Origin: Mariniblastus fucicola
GTDB taxonomy: Bacteria > Planctomycetota > Planctomycetia > Pirellulales > Pirellulaceae
DNA length: 64,000 nt
Direction: 5' to 3'
Assembly (NCBI RefSeq): GCF_008087665.1
Contig: NZ_CP042912.1
Span: 5,704,001-5,768,000 of the forward strand
The translations under genes and the position numbers were made by a program. Of this stretch, positions 48,001-57,903 are shown one piece after another; position 1 is the stretch's first letter, and every line of letters starts with the position of its first letter. The notes below the pieces were generated by a model. It did no database searches. It saw only the letters and a list, made by a program, of their open reading frames with translations, and was not told where the DNA came from.

Positions 48001-50700
48001 ATGCGCAAGCCGATTACTGCCCGTCAAAACCCATCCGTCCGTCGAACCGCTGGAGTGCATTACTTCCTGTTGGTCGTGATGCTGCTGACTGCGTCGTCGA
48101 TCATTCTGTCAGGATGCTCACAGCTTTCGAAACAGGCCAGTTTTGAGCCGATCCCTCAACCGCAATCGTTGGCCCAGCGTCAGCAAACGCAACAGCCGCC
48201 AGTGAACGACATACTGGATCGACAGGACGAAGTTCGACTCGCCCAACAGCTTGCCGATGAAGCCGCCGAACTCGAAAACGAACTTGAGTCGCGACAGCAA
48301 GACATCGTTGCCGATGCGGCGGAGCGAGCCGAATACACCGAATCTGATTTCCAGATCGCTCAAGTCAGCTATGAGATCGAAGCGGATACTGACACCGACG
48401 ACATGGTTGAGGAAGCAAGCAATCAGGAACCCACCGACGAAGACTCCGCGTCTGAAGCGCCATCTGAAGCAAAGGAATCCGATGCGATTGCGGGAACCGA
48501 ACCGGCGCCGCAGCCTGCTGCGACTGGCACCAACAGCATCAAGCTACTTGCCAACGCCGATGACATGGAAGGCGTTCCAGTCAACTTCGCTCGCGACGAC
48601 ATTGATTTTTCAACTGCGAACTTTCTTCGTCCCAGCAACACATCGGACGAATCAACCTCCGAACTGGCCGAAGACGAACTGGCTGGCGAGAGTCCGCTAA
48701 CTCCCTTTGGCGATGCCGACTCGCTTTTGCTGCCACTCCAACCGATGCTGTTTAACCCCAGCACACGCACCAAGAAATCCATCCTCGAAGGCACACTGCG
48801 TCCAATGCAAACGGCCAGCGAGGAAATCGAAGCTGACGTGATTGTGGACCGAATCCTTGACGCAGCACCGACAAATACGGGCTCCGTGGCGGACAACTCG
48901 TTCAACCCACTGGGATCGTTTGGACCGTTGGCGCCGCTTCGCAAAGAAGACTCCGCGTCCGGACTGAGTGCTGTGACTTCCGCAACGGACATCGCCAGCG
49001 TCGCCGCAAACCGTCTGCTGTCACCGATTGCCCGCGACTCTGCTGAGACTGCCTCGCCGCCAACGATGGAAACTTCGCCCGCGATGGAAACTCCAGCCGT
49101 TGAATCCGCTGCTCCAGAGACGGCATCCGAATCGACTACTGAATCGACTACTGAGGTCGTTGACAATGAAACGTCCACGCCTGAGGTCACTCCAGCTCCA
49201 GCTCCGCCCGAACCAATTTTCGTTTCCGAAGAAATCATTGTCGTTGACGCTGTTGAAGAACCAGCGACGGCTCCAGAAATGACTCCAGCAACGGCGATGG
49301 AAGTCGCCCAAACGAACGTTGAACCAAACGTTCAGGCAGAAGTTCCCGAACACGACTTCCCGGGCCAGCCTGTCGTCGACGAATCACTGGCGCAGACTTC
49401 CGCCAGCTATTTGGTTGCAAGGACACAGGAATCCGAAGCGGCGGAAGCCTACATTCCTGCAGAAATCATCGAAGACGCGATCGCTGTTGCCGAGGACGTG
49501 CAACGCGAACTCACTGCGATGACGATTCCAACGGCAGAAACCACTCCGCCCGAATCGAACAACGATTTCAAAATCCAGGCGGTCTCCAACACGACCGTTT
49601 CCAGCGTCTGCGCCGGATGTGGCTCGGAAAGCTGTGCGGGCTGTGAACATGACGTCATCGACGACGCTGAGAACGGCGAGCCACTTTTCACCAACAATGA
49701 CTTTGCCGCACCAGCAACTCCCGGCGGAGACTTTGTGGCTCCGATGGCGATTCCGCCAGCAGTCATTCCAGACGCGGTCCCAGACAAAATCATCGCGGCG
49801 TCTTCCGAGTTCGGCCAGCCCGTTGATCTACAGGCTCCTCCGGAAACCGATCCAGCGGTCGCGCACGTCGCGGCACTGCCGATCTCAAGTCGCACCATCG
49901 ACAGCGGTACTTCGACCAGCAACGTGCCGCCGGTTGGAATATCGACGCTGATGGAGCTCAATGCCGTCACGTGGAAATCACGACTCGATGAAGCCATTGA
50001 ACTGGCCGAAGTTCGGCTCAATCGAATGAATCAGCCCTCGGACGCCAGTGTGGTCAATTTGCGATTGCTCAAGGCACTTCGCGGCCAAATGGAACAGGTC
50101 GAAGCGTCTCCGGGAACAGCCGACTACTCCGAAAACGAATCGCAGTACTGGCAACATCAACTCGAAGCCATCACGACGATGCTGAGTTCAACCGCTGGAG
50201 AAAATCAGGCGGTGACGGACTACCATCGACACCAGACGGCTCACGAAACCCTCGAACATCTTCGCAGCGCGGTGGCCCAACTTGAATCGATCGCCAGCCT
50301 GAAAGTGACGTCGGGACAGTTCTGCACCGAGATCACTGGCTTTGGTCAGTTCCGGACTTTTCCCTCAACCACGTTCTCTGCCGGTCAGAAGATGCTGGTT
50401 TACTGCGAAGTAGAAAATCACAAGACCATCGAAAGCCAAACAGCGACTGGAAACGATTTCCGCACGCGTCTTCGCGGGAGCTTTGCGATCTACAATGCCA
50501 ACGGCAAAGTCGTGCAGCAGGCTGAGTTTCCAACCGTCGATGACGTCGCTCGGAAACGACGACGCGATTTTTACATGTACATGCCGGTGACGCTGGGTGA
50601 TCTGCCTGCCGGCCAATACGTCCTGCATGCTCTTGTTGAAGACATTTACGGGAACAAAACCGCGTCGCTCGATCCGCCGCTAAAATTCCGGGTCGAATAG
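48001..50700 (+). CDS. Large lipoprotein with acidic disordered region and C-terminal conserved domain
   Basis: An 899-residue protein. A signal peptide ends in ILSGC, a lipobox, so Cys becomes the lipidated N-terminus. Residues ~50-650 are Ala/Glu/Thr/Pro-rich and probably disordered, apart from a Cys cluster VCAGCGSESCAGC that could bind a metal. Residues ~660-900 are ordered: helices, then a beta-domain (TFSAGQKMLVYCEVENH, FAIYNANGKVVQQAEFP, MYMPVTLGDLPAGQYVLHALVEDIYGNK) that looks immunoglobulin-like. It stands alone after pyrB. No function can be assigned. Confidence 0.8.
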   Translation: MRKPITARQNPSVRRTAGVHYFLLVVMLLTASSIILSGCSQLSKQASFEPIPQPQSLAQRQQTQQPPVNDILDRQDEVRLAQQLADEAAELENELESRQQDIVADAAERAEYTESDFQIAQVSYEIEADTDTDDMVEEASNQEPTDEDSASEAPSEAKESDAIAGTEPAPQPAATGTNSIKLLANADDMEGVPVNFARDDIDFSTANFLRPSNTSDESTSELAEDELAGESPLTPFGDADSLLLPLQPMLFNPSTRTKKSILEGTLRPMQTASEEIEADVIVDRILDAAPTNTGSVADNSFNPLGSFGPLAPLRKEDSASGLSAVTSATDIASVAANRLLSPIARDSAETASPPTMETSPAMETPAVESAAPETASESTTESTTEVVDNETSTPEVTPAPAPPEPIFVSEEIIVVDAVEEPATAPEMTPATAMEVAQTNVEPNVQAEVPEHDFPGQPVVDESLAQTSASYLVARTQESEAAEAYIPAEIIEDAIAVAEDVQRELTAMTIPTAETTPPESNNDFKIQAVSNTTVSSVCAGCGSESCAGCEHDVIDDAENGEPLFTNNDFAAPATPGGDFVAPMAIPPAVIPDAVPDKIIAASSEFGQPVDLQAPPETDPAVAHVAALPISSRTIDSGTSTSNVPPVGISTLMELNAVTWKSRLDEAIELAEVRLNRMNQPSDASVVNLRLLKALRGQMEQVEASPGTADYSENESQYWQHQLEAITTMLSSTAGENQAVTDYHRHQTAHETLEHLRSAVAQLESIASLKVTSGQFCTEITGFGQFRTFPSTTFSAGQKMLVYCEVENHKTIESQTATGNDFRTRLRGSFAIYNANGKVVQQAEFPTVDDVARKRRRDFYMYMPVTLGDLPAGQYVLHALVEDIYGNKTASLDPPLKFRVE

Positions 50701-50891
50701 CGTCGGGTCGAACGGAGTAGAGCCAGGCGGTTGCAACGGAAGTCCACCAACCTGCGCGGTTGTTACGAATCATCTGATTTTTCCGTTGGCGACCTATTGC
50801 CTCAGCGGGTCACGGCGCCAGGGTCGATAGCGTAGACAGTGGTCGTGCGCAAAGCAGACCGGAACTATCGATCCTTCGGCCCTGCAGCCCC

Positions 50892-52337
50892 GTGCCACTC
50901 ATCGTCTTTCTTCTGCTCCTTGTCGCCATCGTTTGGACGTTGGCTTTGGCGCGCGTGAAGATACCCATTTCAGAGCTGCAGAAGTTCAGCCCGCTGCATT
51001 TGGCCGCGTTGGGTGTCGTGTTGACCGGATCGGTCTTTGGCCATGACTTCTTTCATGCTTCCGGCGGCCCGATCCCCATCACGATCGATCGCTTGCTGCT
51101 TGGCGGATTGTTGGTGCTTGCTGCCTGGAGCTGGTTGATCAATCGCGAAAACCTGCGTTCGCCCAACAGTATGGATGTTGCAATTTTCGGCGTCGTGGGC
51201 ATCCTGTTTTTCAGCACGTTTACGCACGACTACAAATTCTCGAACAACCTGCCGCTGTCGCGATTGCTGTTCTTCTACCTCATGCCGCTGGCTTTGTATC
51301 TGGTGGTCAGAACGGCGAAAATGAGCCGTCTGGACTTGGCAGTCGTAACATTTGCTCTCGGCGGATTCGGTGTTTATCTGGCGCTCACAGGAATCGCCGA
51401 AGTCAAGCAATTCCACTCGATCGTTTTTCCTGGCTACATCGTGAACTCAAGTACTCGCGAGTTCTTTGGACGCGGGAGAGGCCCATTTCTCAATCCGGTT
51501 TCCAATGGAGTTTTTCAGGTCATCGGATTCTGCTGCATCTGGTTTTGGTGGCCGCGATCGAGCCAGCGAGTCCGATTCCTGATCCTTGGGGCGTCGGCGA
51601 TTGTCGCCATCGGAATTTACGCAACGCTAACACGAAGCGTCTGGATGACGCTGATCCTTGTCAGCGGCGTGGGCATGTGGCTGACGACGTCGCAGTCCCA
51701 GAAGGGAACATTGGTGATCGTTGGAACACTTGCAGCGATCCTGCTGTTTCCTGTTGTGGGTGACAAAGTCCTGTCGTTTAAACGCGACAAAGATGTTTCG
51801 GCTTCGCAGATGTCCGAGTCCGCTCAACTGCGACCGCTGTTCTTTTCGGTTGCCATGCGTATGTTCGAAGACCGCCCGATGCTGGGATGTGGATTCGGGC
51901 AGTATGCACGCGAAAAGTATCCCTATCTGCAGGACGCGTACACGGGAAAACAGCTTTCAAAAACGAGAGGCTACTTACAACACAACGTGTTCCTGGCGTA
52001 CCTTACAGAACTGGGACTGGCCGGACTGATGCTGTTGATGGTGATGCTGGGCGTGATGGCCCGGTCGGCCTGGGTGTTGTGGCTGGACCAGAAAAAATCA
52101 CTGGCTCATCGGCAGTTCGGATTGCTACTCGGCGCGATGCTGCTCGGCTACAGCGTCAACGGCATGTTTCACGACACGTCAATTATGCCGATGTTGAATA
52201 CGCTGCTGTTTTTCATTGCCGGAATCGTGAACAACATTCAGACGGCTCCTGCGAGCGAGTCCGAAGCGATCAGCGAATCGGCTACCACAGTTCCCACGCA
52301 CCCGTCACAACGACGTGGATTCCCAGCAACAAGTTAG
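50892..52337 (+). CDS. O-antigen ligase-like membrane protein
   Basis: A 481-residue protein with a GTG start and about 12 membrane segments. The Wzy/WaaL-type large periplasmic loop is marked by FEDRPMLGCGFGQY, close to the R-P-x-x-G-x-G family motif. It should join or polymerise polysaccharide units at the outer face of the inner membrane. It runs convergently into the CPBP protease gene with a 56-base overlap. No glycosyltransferases are nearby, so the polysaccharide is unknown. Confidence 0.83.
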   Translation: MPLIVFLLLLVAIVWTLALARVKIPISELQKFSPLHLAALGVVLTGSVFGHDFFHASGGPIPITIDRLLLGGLLVLAAWSWLINRENLRSPNSMDVAIFGVVGILFFSTFTHDYKFSNNLPLSRLLFFYLMPLALYLVVRTAKMSRLDLAVVTFALGGFGVYLALTGIAEVKQFHSIVFPGYIVNSSTREFFGRGRGPFLNPVSNGVFQVIGFCCIWFWWPRSSQRVRFLILGASAIVAIGIYATLTRSVWMTLILVSGVGMWLTTSQSQKGTLVIVGTLAAILLFPVVGDKVLSFKRDKDVSASQMSESAQLRPLFFSVAMRMFEDRPMLGCGFGQYAREKYPYLQDAYTGKQLSKTRGYLQHNVFLAYLTELGLAGLMLLMVMLGVMARSAWVLWLDQKKSLAHRQFGLLLGAMLLGYSVNGMFHDTSIMPMLNTLLFFIAGIVNNIQTAPASESEAISESATTVPTHPSQRRGFPATS

Positions 52338-53031
52338 TCACCATGTGAGCTACGACGCAGTTCCAAAAACTTTTGGTGTAAATCATCAGCCACGTGACAA
52401 GGCTGAACCAGACAATTGAGGCTGCGATTTCCGGATGTGTCAGGACGCTGCACACCGTTGGGGCAAGAATCGCTGGCCAACCAAGGTTATCGAAACGGAC
52501 GGACTTCAGGTCAACGTCTTCGATCCAGCGCACCAGAAACCCGCGCAAGAACAGTTCTTCAGCCACCGGCACGATCAAGGCCAGCGTTGTGAATCGCAGT
52601 ACCATGAACAGGTTGCGATGCATACTGCTTTCGATTTCCGTGAACGGGTCGAATGCCGTTCGCGTCGGCCAGAACTCCTGCCATCCGAACAGCGACAGAA
52701 ACTGTCGCTCGGGGTGCAATCCGCAAATCCAGACCCACAAGACGTATCCAACCACGCCGACCACGACTGCCAGGGCAGATAAACGGAACTTGAAATGGTC
52801 CAACCAGACTCGGACGAAAAGCACAAACAAGATCAACGCAGCGACGATCTGAGCCGCCACTGAGACCGTGTAGGCGGTTGCTTTGACGGAAGCGTCGCTC
52901 TCGTCGAAAAACATGTCAGTTAGCGTCGGCACGAGCATGTGCACGACCATAGGAGCGACGAACGCGGCTGTTTCCAGCCACGGGAAACGCTCAAAAAGTC
53001 CAGAAATGCCAGATGTTCGTCGATTTGTCAT
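52282..53031 (-). CDS. CPBP intramembrane protease, CAAX-protease-related type linked to exosortase systems
   Basis: A 249-residue multi-pass protein. The CPBP motif EELFLRGFLVRW (EExxxR) and a downstream His (AHMVTNLLLGIH) are visible. The C-terminal TNLLLGIHVVVTGAWELW and the N-terminal FPWLETAAFVAPMV resemble, from memory, the CAAX-protease-related subfamily (TIGR03008) that accompanies exosortase and exopolysaccharide loci. Proteolytic activity is expected by family. Together with the convergent O-antigen ligase it suggests a surface-polysaccharide context. Confidence 0.82.
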   Translation of the reverse strand: MTNRRTSGISGLFERFPWLETAAFVAPMVVHMLVPTLTDMFFDESDASVKATAYTVSVAAQIVAALILFVLFVRVWLDHFKFRLSALAVVVGVVGYVLWVWICGLHPERQFLSLFGWQEFWPTRTAFDPFTEIESSMHRNLFMVLRFTTLALIVPVAEELFLRGFLVRWIEDVDLKSVRFDNLGWPAILAPTVCSVLTHPEIAASIVWFSLVTWLMIYTKSFWNCVVAHMVTNLLLGIHVVVTGAWELW

Positions 53032-53099
53032 GTTGGATCAATGTAATTGCGATGAACTATAATGCACAGACCGGCAGCAATTTCCAGGCGGACTTAATC

Positions 53100-54347
53100 A
53101 TGAACCAACGAATCCATCTCTTCTGCTCAGTCGTTTTTATAGTGACCGCAATCTGTAGCTCGACTCTTGAAGCGCAAACGAGAAGCAAGGAAGACCCCAA
53201 GTTTACTCGAGCGAGGCACTACATGGTCGAGACAGCCGTTCGACAGGCCGGCGTCACCGATGAGCGGGTGCTGAGCTCAATGTTGCAAACGCGGCGTCAC
53301 GAATTCGTGCTGCGAAGAGACCAATTTCGGGCTTACCTGGATGCCGGCGTGCCAATCGGTTCAGCCCAAACGATTTCTTCTCCCTTCATCGTTGCTTACA
53401 TGACGCAGATGTTGGATCCTCAACCAACCGATCGCGTGCTGGAAATTGGCACGGGCAGCGGGTACCAAGCCGCGATCTTGAGCCCGCTGGTCAAAGAAGT
53501 TTACTCGATCGAAATTGTTGAAGCTCTTGGGAAACGGGCAGCCAAAGTTTTGAAGAAGCTCAAATATGAGAACGTGTTCACCAAGATCGGCGATGGCTAC
53601 AAAGGCTGGGAAGAACATGCTCCGTTCGACAAAGTCATTGTTACCTGTTCGCCTGAAGATGTGCCGCAGCCACTTGTCGATCAACTTAGAGAAGGCGGCT
53701 TGCTGATCGTGCCGATGGGACAACGCCATCAGCAAACGCTGTATCTGATGATCAAGAAGGATGGCAAGCTGGTGACGGAAGCTCTCCGCCCCACCCTGTT
53801 TGTCCCCATGACCGGCGCCGCAGAAGACGCACGAAAAGTCAAACCTGATCCGACCGATCCCCAGATCCTGAATTTTGATTTCGAGGAAGGGCTCGATGAA
53901 AAAGGATTCGTCAAAGGATGGTACTACCAACGCCGTCTGGAGCTGATTGCCGGTGACGAGGCTCCTTCGGGAGAACACTACGTCAAATTCTCAAACGATG
54001 TGCCGGGCCAGCATGCTCACGTGATGCAGGGCTTTGCGATCGACGGCAGGTCCGTATCCGCGGTTGACTTTGAAGCTCACCTGAAACTCGAAAACGTCAA
54101 ACGCGGCATCTACAACGAGGACATCCCTGTCGCCATGATCAGCTTTTACGACGAAGACCGCCGGCACCTGAAAGATGCGGTGCTTGATCCGCTTTCCTTC
54201 AACAAAGACTGGCACAAGCTGGAAATGAAATCCATTCGCGTTCCTATCGCGACCAAGGACGCCATCGTTCGAATTGGAATGTTCGGAGCCACCGGAACGG
54301 CGAAGTTCGACGCCGTAAAATTGACGGTCAGCAAAAAGTCCAACTAA
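53100..54347 (+). CDS. pcm: Exported protein-L-isoaspartate methyltransferase-like protein with C-terminal extension
   Basis: A 415-residue protein from the ATG giving MNQRIHLFCSVVFIVTAICSSTLEAQ, a convincing signal peptide. Residues ~35-230 match protein-L-isoaspartate O-methyltransferases: SAQTISSPFIVAYMTQML, the SAM loop VLEIGTGSGYQAAILS, and VIVTCSPEDVPQPLVDQL. The remaining ~150 residues form a beta-rich extension (HYVKFSNDVPGQHAHVMQGF, ...VPVATKDAIVRIGMFG) like a carbohydrate-binding module. The family repairs isoaspartyl residues with SAM; an exported form needs SAM outside the cytoplasm, so activity is uncertain. Confidence 0.85.
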   Translation: MNQRIHLFCSVVFIVTAICSSTLEAQTRSKEDPKFTRARHYMVETAVRQAGVTDERVLSSMLQTRRHEFVLRRDQFRAYLDAGVPIGSAQTISSPFIVAYMTQMLDPQPTDRVLEIGTGSGYQAAILSPLVKEVYSIEIVEALGKRAAKVLKKLKYENVFTKIGDGYKGWEEHAPFDKVIVTCSPEDVPQPLVDQLREGGLLIVPMGQRHQQTLYLMIKKDGKLVTEALRPTLFVPMTGAAEDARKVKPDPTDPQILNFDFEEGLDEKGFVKGWYYQRRLELIAGDEAPSGEHYVKFSNDVPGQHAHVMQGFAIDGRSVSAVDFEAHLKLENVKRGIYNEDIPVAMISFYDEDRRHLKDAVLDPLSFNKDWHKLEMKSIRVPIATKDAIVRIGMFGATGTAKFDAVKLTVSKKSN

Positions 54348-54480
54348 GCCAGTACGACGCTTGCATATCCAAAAGGGTTTTGAAATCCAGCCAATGTGGC
54401 CTTGGAGTTACGCCAGAGCCGAACAGCAAACCTGCTTCTTGAGACGAAGTGTCCGACAAAATGGAGTGGCTACAAACTCG

Positions 54481-55029
54481 CTATTGGTTTTTGACGAAGA
54501 ACGATCCCAGCAGCATCAGTAGGCCGACTCCCGCGACGCCGAAGCACGTCCACGCGACCCATTGAATGATTCCACTTTTGATGTTGCTCGTCCGGTAAGG
54601 AACTTCACTGTACTCAAGCGCAAAGCTGTCTTTCGTGGATTCGACCGCGATCCCGTAGATTTCGGCAGGAGAATGTGAGTCGATCAGGTCCATTTCCTTT
54701 GCCACTGCGGCGTCGAAATCGATGTCGACTCTGAACTCATTGGCTCGATACTGAGCCGCCGAGCCTGCGATCCCGCCGAGGACTGCCAGCAAAAGGCCTC
54801 CCGTGAAGAGCCAGCTTTTCAACGGAGACCCGGACTTTGGTGCCCGGCCCTGTCTTGCCGGTGTCGCGGATTGGCCACCAACGGCAGGAAGCCCCTTGAT
54901 GACTCCCAGCTTGGGTGCCGTAATCACCGCTGAACATCCAGCACACGTTAATTGCTGGCCCGCCTGAGTCGTCGAAAGCTCAATCGTCGAATGACATTCG
55001 GGACATTCATACGCATATCGAGCAGCCAT
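54481..55029 (-). CDS. Zinc-ribbon membrane protein of unknown function
   Basis: A 182-residue protein from the ATG giving MAARYAYECPECHS. Four Cys (YECPECHST and LTCAGCSAV) form an N-terminal zinc ribbon. A Pro/Ser-rich linker leads to a membrane helix (LFTGGLLLAVLGGIAGSA), a ~65-residue loop and a second membrane helix (IQWVAWTCFGVAGVGLLMLLGSFF). Membrane topology places the zinc ribbon and the C-terminus in the cytoplasm. Such proteins are frequent in planctomycetes. No function is known. Confidence 0.75.
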   Translation of the reverse strand: MAARYAYECPECHSTIELSTTQAGQQLTCAGCSAVITAPKLGVIKGLPAVGGQSATPARQGRAPKSGSPLKSWLFTGGLLLAVLGGIAGSAAQYRANEFRVDIDFDAAVAKEMDLIDSHSPAEIYGIAVESTKDSFALEYSEVPYRTSNIKSGIIQWVAWTCFGVAGVGLLMLLGSFFVKNQ

Positions 55030-55857
55030 TAGCAAGGTGTCCTACGTCGGTGATTTCTTCGTCAGATTGTGAATCCAAAAATTCCGATTCACTCGCGAAA
55101 ATGTGAAACTCTGATTCTAACCTGCTTTGACTTCCAACCGAACCCTCACGTTTGGCAATTGTCTCTTTGTTGAACTCACGGTGCCGAATCCAGACAGATG
55201 ATGGAAGATGCAGTCCAAGGGTCATTTCGAACATTACGGTCGTCCGGTAAATCGGGTTCGCGATGACCCTGCCTGAGCCACTTTCCGATGAGTTGCTTGA
55301 GGCAAACTTTGTGCCCAACTTGTCGGCCGAAAGCGATTCTCATTTGGGAAAAATGGGGGTCCCAGAGATAAAAGACTGGACCCCAGGATTGCGTGAGTTA
55401 AAATTCCTTTGCCGTTAACATCGCTCACGCTGTTACTACAGCTGACCCGGAATGTGCCTGCTCACACTCCATTTTTTGAGTGTCTATGTGACGGACGATC
55501 CACATGCGGAACATGAGACCGTCTGCATGAAAAGGAATAAGCAAGGTCACCGCATCAAGGACGAAGCCGCTTGACGGATAGGTGATGACGACTGGATTGT
55601 TCGGACGTCAGATGGGAAGAAAACTGAGTACCTCTGCGCGAACACAATCGTACATGCAGCGTAACACGTTCGGCCAAGGACTGCCGGATTTGCGTTCCTG
55701 ACAGATCAACCAAAATAAAAGCGACCAGGAAGTTTCAAAAACGATGATGAGCGGTGGCTCCCCGACGTAGTGGGGTGTGGCGTTGCCATGAACCATTTTT
55801 GTCCACAACCCTCAATTCGTCCCAATCAACCTTATATCCATCCCGGCGGAGTTAAAA
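55030..55857. other. Long non-coding region upstream of rpoD
   Basis: 828 bases without a supportable gene. It should contain the rpoD promoter. The only structure seen is an inverted repeat (GGGGTCC at 55356-55362, GGACCCC at 55378-55384). The short frames lack domains and start signals; degraded gene remnants are possible. Confidence 0.4.
55356..55384. repeat. Inverted repeat GGGGTCC / GGACCCC
   Basis: A 7-bp perfect stem with a 15-base loop. Read on the minus strand it starts GGGGTCCAGTCTTTT, which resembles GGGGTCAGACTACTTTT at 63161-63177. Both may belong to one small mobile or REP-like family; evidence is thin. Confidence 0.35.
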
Positions 55858-57405
55858 TTGTACGATACCCTTATCGAAGAATTTAACGGCGAAGCAACAA
55901 GAACACGAGTCCCTGACGATGGCATTCAAAAAGCTATCGCCGAAGCGGATCCGGCAGCGCCCACAAATGAAACGAGAGTTCAACCTGTTCCTGACCCCAA
56001 GGCCAGTGAGTTCACTGGCATCGACGAGTCAGAGGGCTGGTCGGACGATCCGGTACGCATGTACCTGACGCAGATGGGTGAGATTCCTTTGCTGACCCGT
56101 CAGGAAGAAATCACGCTGGCCAAACGCATCGAAGACACACGTCGTCAGTTCCGCACACGTTTGCTGGAATCAGATTACGTCATCAAGGCTGCTTACAAGA
56201 CGCTGGTTCGAGTCTACCGCGGCGAGTTGCCGTTCGATCGTACCGTTCAGGTTTCCGTTACGGATCGTCTTGAGAAAGAACAGATTCTCGGACGCATCGG
56301 CCACAACCTGAAAACGTTGTCGATCCTGCTCAAGCAAAATCGTCACGACTTCCTGACCGCCTACTCCAAAACTGCTTCGGCCAAGAAACGCCACGAAGCA
56401 TGGGAGAATTTGGGCCGTCGTCGTCGTCGCTGCGTTCGCCTGATCGAAGAACTGGGACTTCGTACCCAGCGAATCGAAAACCACATTCGCATGATCGAAG
56501 ACTTCAGCGAACGTGTGGATGAACTGCAGAGCAAAATCAACAAGCACAAGAAAACAAAGAAGCCTGCGGACGAGCGTGAAGCTTGGGTTCAGGAAATGCG
56601 TGGTATTCTTCTGGCCTGCCAGGAAACGCCCAGCAGCCTGCGGAACCGATGCAACTTTCTGCGTGACGTTTACAGTCGCTACCAGAAAGCCAAACGCGAA
56701 CTGTCCGAAGGTAACCTTCGCCTGGTGGTTTCGATCGCCAAGAAGTATCGCAACCGTGGTTTGAGCTTCCTGGATTTGATTCAGGAAGGCAACGCTGGCT
56801 TGATGCGTGCGGTCGACAAATTCGAATACCGTCGTGGTTTCAAGTTCTGTACTTACGCCACATGGTGGATTCGACAGGCGATTACCCGCGCTGTCGCCGA
56901 CCAGAGCCGTACGATCCGTATTCCGGTTCACATGGTTGAGACAATGTCTCGCGTGCGTTCGGTTTCACGTCAACTGCTTCAGGAACTTGGCCGCGAGCCG
57001 ACTCTCGAAGAAGTCGCACGTCGCAGCGAAACGACTGTCGAAGAAGCACGCCGCGTACTCGCGATGAGCCGCTATCCGATCAGCCTTGATCGTCCGGTCG
57101 GCAACAGCGAAGACAGCCACTTCGGCGATCTTCTGCCAGACGGTGAAGCCGAAAGCCCATCGATCGGTGCGTCGCAGGAAATGCTCAAAGGTCGGATTCA
57201 GGATGTCCTGAAAACGTTGAGCTATCGTGAACGCGAGATTATCAAACTTCGTTACGGTTTGGGCGATGGCTACAGCTACACGCTGGAAGAAGTCGGCCAC
57301 ATCTTCAAGGTGACGCGTGAGCGTATCCGTCAGATCGAAGCCAAAGCCGTTCGCAAGCTGCAGCAACCAAGCCGCAGCCAGGAACTGGTTGGCTTCCTGG
57401 ACTAA
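55858..57405 (+). CDS. rpoD: Primary RNA polymerase sigma factor
   Basis: A 515-residue protein. It starts at TTG with GGCGGAG ~8 bases upstream. Region 1.2 ([22 protein letters not shown]), the non-conserved insert (~100-270) with Arg-rich helices, region 2 ([22 protein letters not shown] then [16 protein letters not shown]), region 3 and region 4 ([22 protein letters not shown]) are all present. It is the housekeeping sigma factor for most promoters. A strong terminator follows the stop. Confidence 0.96.
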   Translation: MYDTLIEEFNGEATRTRVPDDGIQKAIAEADPAAPTNETRVQPVPDPKASEFTGIDESEGWSDDPVRMYLTQMGEIPLLTRQEEITLAKRIEDTRRQFRTRLLESDYVIKAAYKTLVRVYRGELPFDRTVQVSVTDRLEKEQILGRIGHNLKTLSILLKQNRHDFLTAYSKTASAKKRHEAWENLGRRRRRCVRLIEELGLRTQRIENHIRMIEDFSERVDELQSKINKHKKTKKPADEREAWVQEMRGILLACQETPSSLRNRCNFLRDVYSRYQKAKRELSEGNLRLVVSIAKKYRNRGLSFLDLIQEGNAGLMRAVDKFEYRRGFKFCTYATWWIRQAITRAVADQSRTIRIPVHMVETMSRVRSVSRQLLQELGREPTLEEVARRSETTVEEARRVLAMSRYPISLDRPVGNSEDSHFGDLLPDGEAESPSIGASQEMLKGRIQDVLKTLSYREREIIKLRYGLGDGYSYTLEEVGHIFKVTRERIRQIEAKAVRKLQQPSRSQELVGFLD

Positions 57406-57426
57406 CTCCAGACATTTCAACAGATC

Positions 57427-57458
57427 AAAACCCGCTGTTTTTCGACAGCGGGTTTTTT
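57427..57458 (+). terminator. Terminator after rpoD
   Basis: The stem CCCGCTGT / ACAGCGGG is flanked by AAAA and TTTTTT. It separates rpoD from the HAD gene. Confidence 0.88.
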
Positions 57459-57488
57459 CATACACACTCCAGATCACAAGAATCAATC

Positions 57489-57902
57489 ATGGCAATCGAA
57501 GTCGTATTCTTTGACATTGGCGACACTCTCATCAGCAAGAAACGCTGGCTTCCGGGAGCACTGGATTGTGTTCGTGCAATCAAGGAGAAAAAGATTCGCG
57601 TCGGGCTGATCTCCAACACCGGAAATCTGACTCGCGATGATTTGCAACGGCTCCTGCCAGAAGATTTCGACTTCGCTATCTTCGAAGAAGGCCTGACGCT
57701 GCTGTCCTCTGAGGTTGGCATCGAAAAACCAAACCTCGGAATCTTTTCGCTGGCTGTGCAACACGCCGGCGTTTCTCCGTGGCAAACCATGTTCGTCGGC
57801 GAAAGCCTGACCGAATCACTCGCTGCCCAGCAAGCAGGAATGCAGGCCGCGCGAATCACTGATCCGGAAGCGGACTTCAAGGCTTTGCGAAAATCCCTGT
57901 AG
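57489..57902 (+). CDS. HAD family hydrolase (short)
   Basis: A 137-residue protein. Motif I reads FFDIGDTLI, with Asp at the nucleophile and acid/base positions; motif II is ISNTGN and motif III lies near the Lys of GIEKPN. Motif IV reads FVGESLTE, where the usual acidic pair is not intact (Glu only), so phosphatase activity may be weak. It has no cap domain. Substrate unknown. The gene is convergent with the sulfatase-M1 gene, one base apart. Confidence 0.78.
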   Translation: MAIEVVFFDIGDTLISKKRWLPGALDCVRAIKEKKIRVGLISNTGNLTRDDLQRLLPEDFDFAIFEEGLTLLSSEVGIEKPNLGIFSLAVQHAGVSPWQTMFVGESLTESLAAQQAGMQAARITDPEADFKALRKSL

Positions 57903-57903
57903 C

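Noticed and set aside
48423-49238. 271-codon Ser/Ala/Val-rich open frame opposite the lipoprotein
   Set aside because: It mirrors the low-complexity coding region of the plus strand and has no features of its own.
55608-55808. 66-codon minus-strand frame in the rpoD upstream region
   Set aside because: No start signal, domain or neighbour support.
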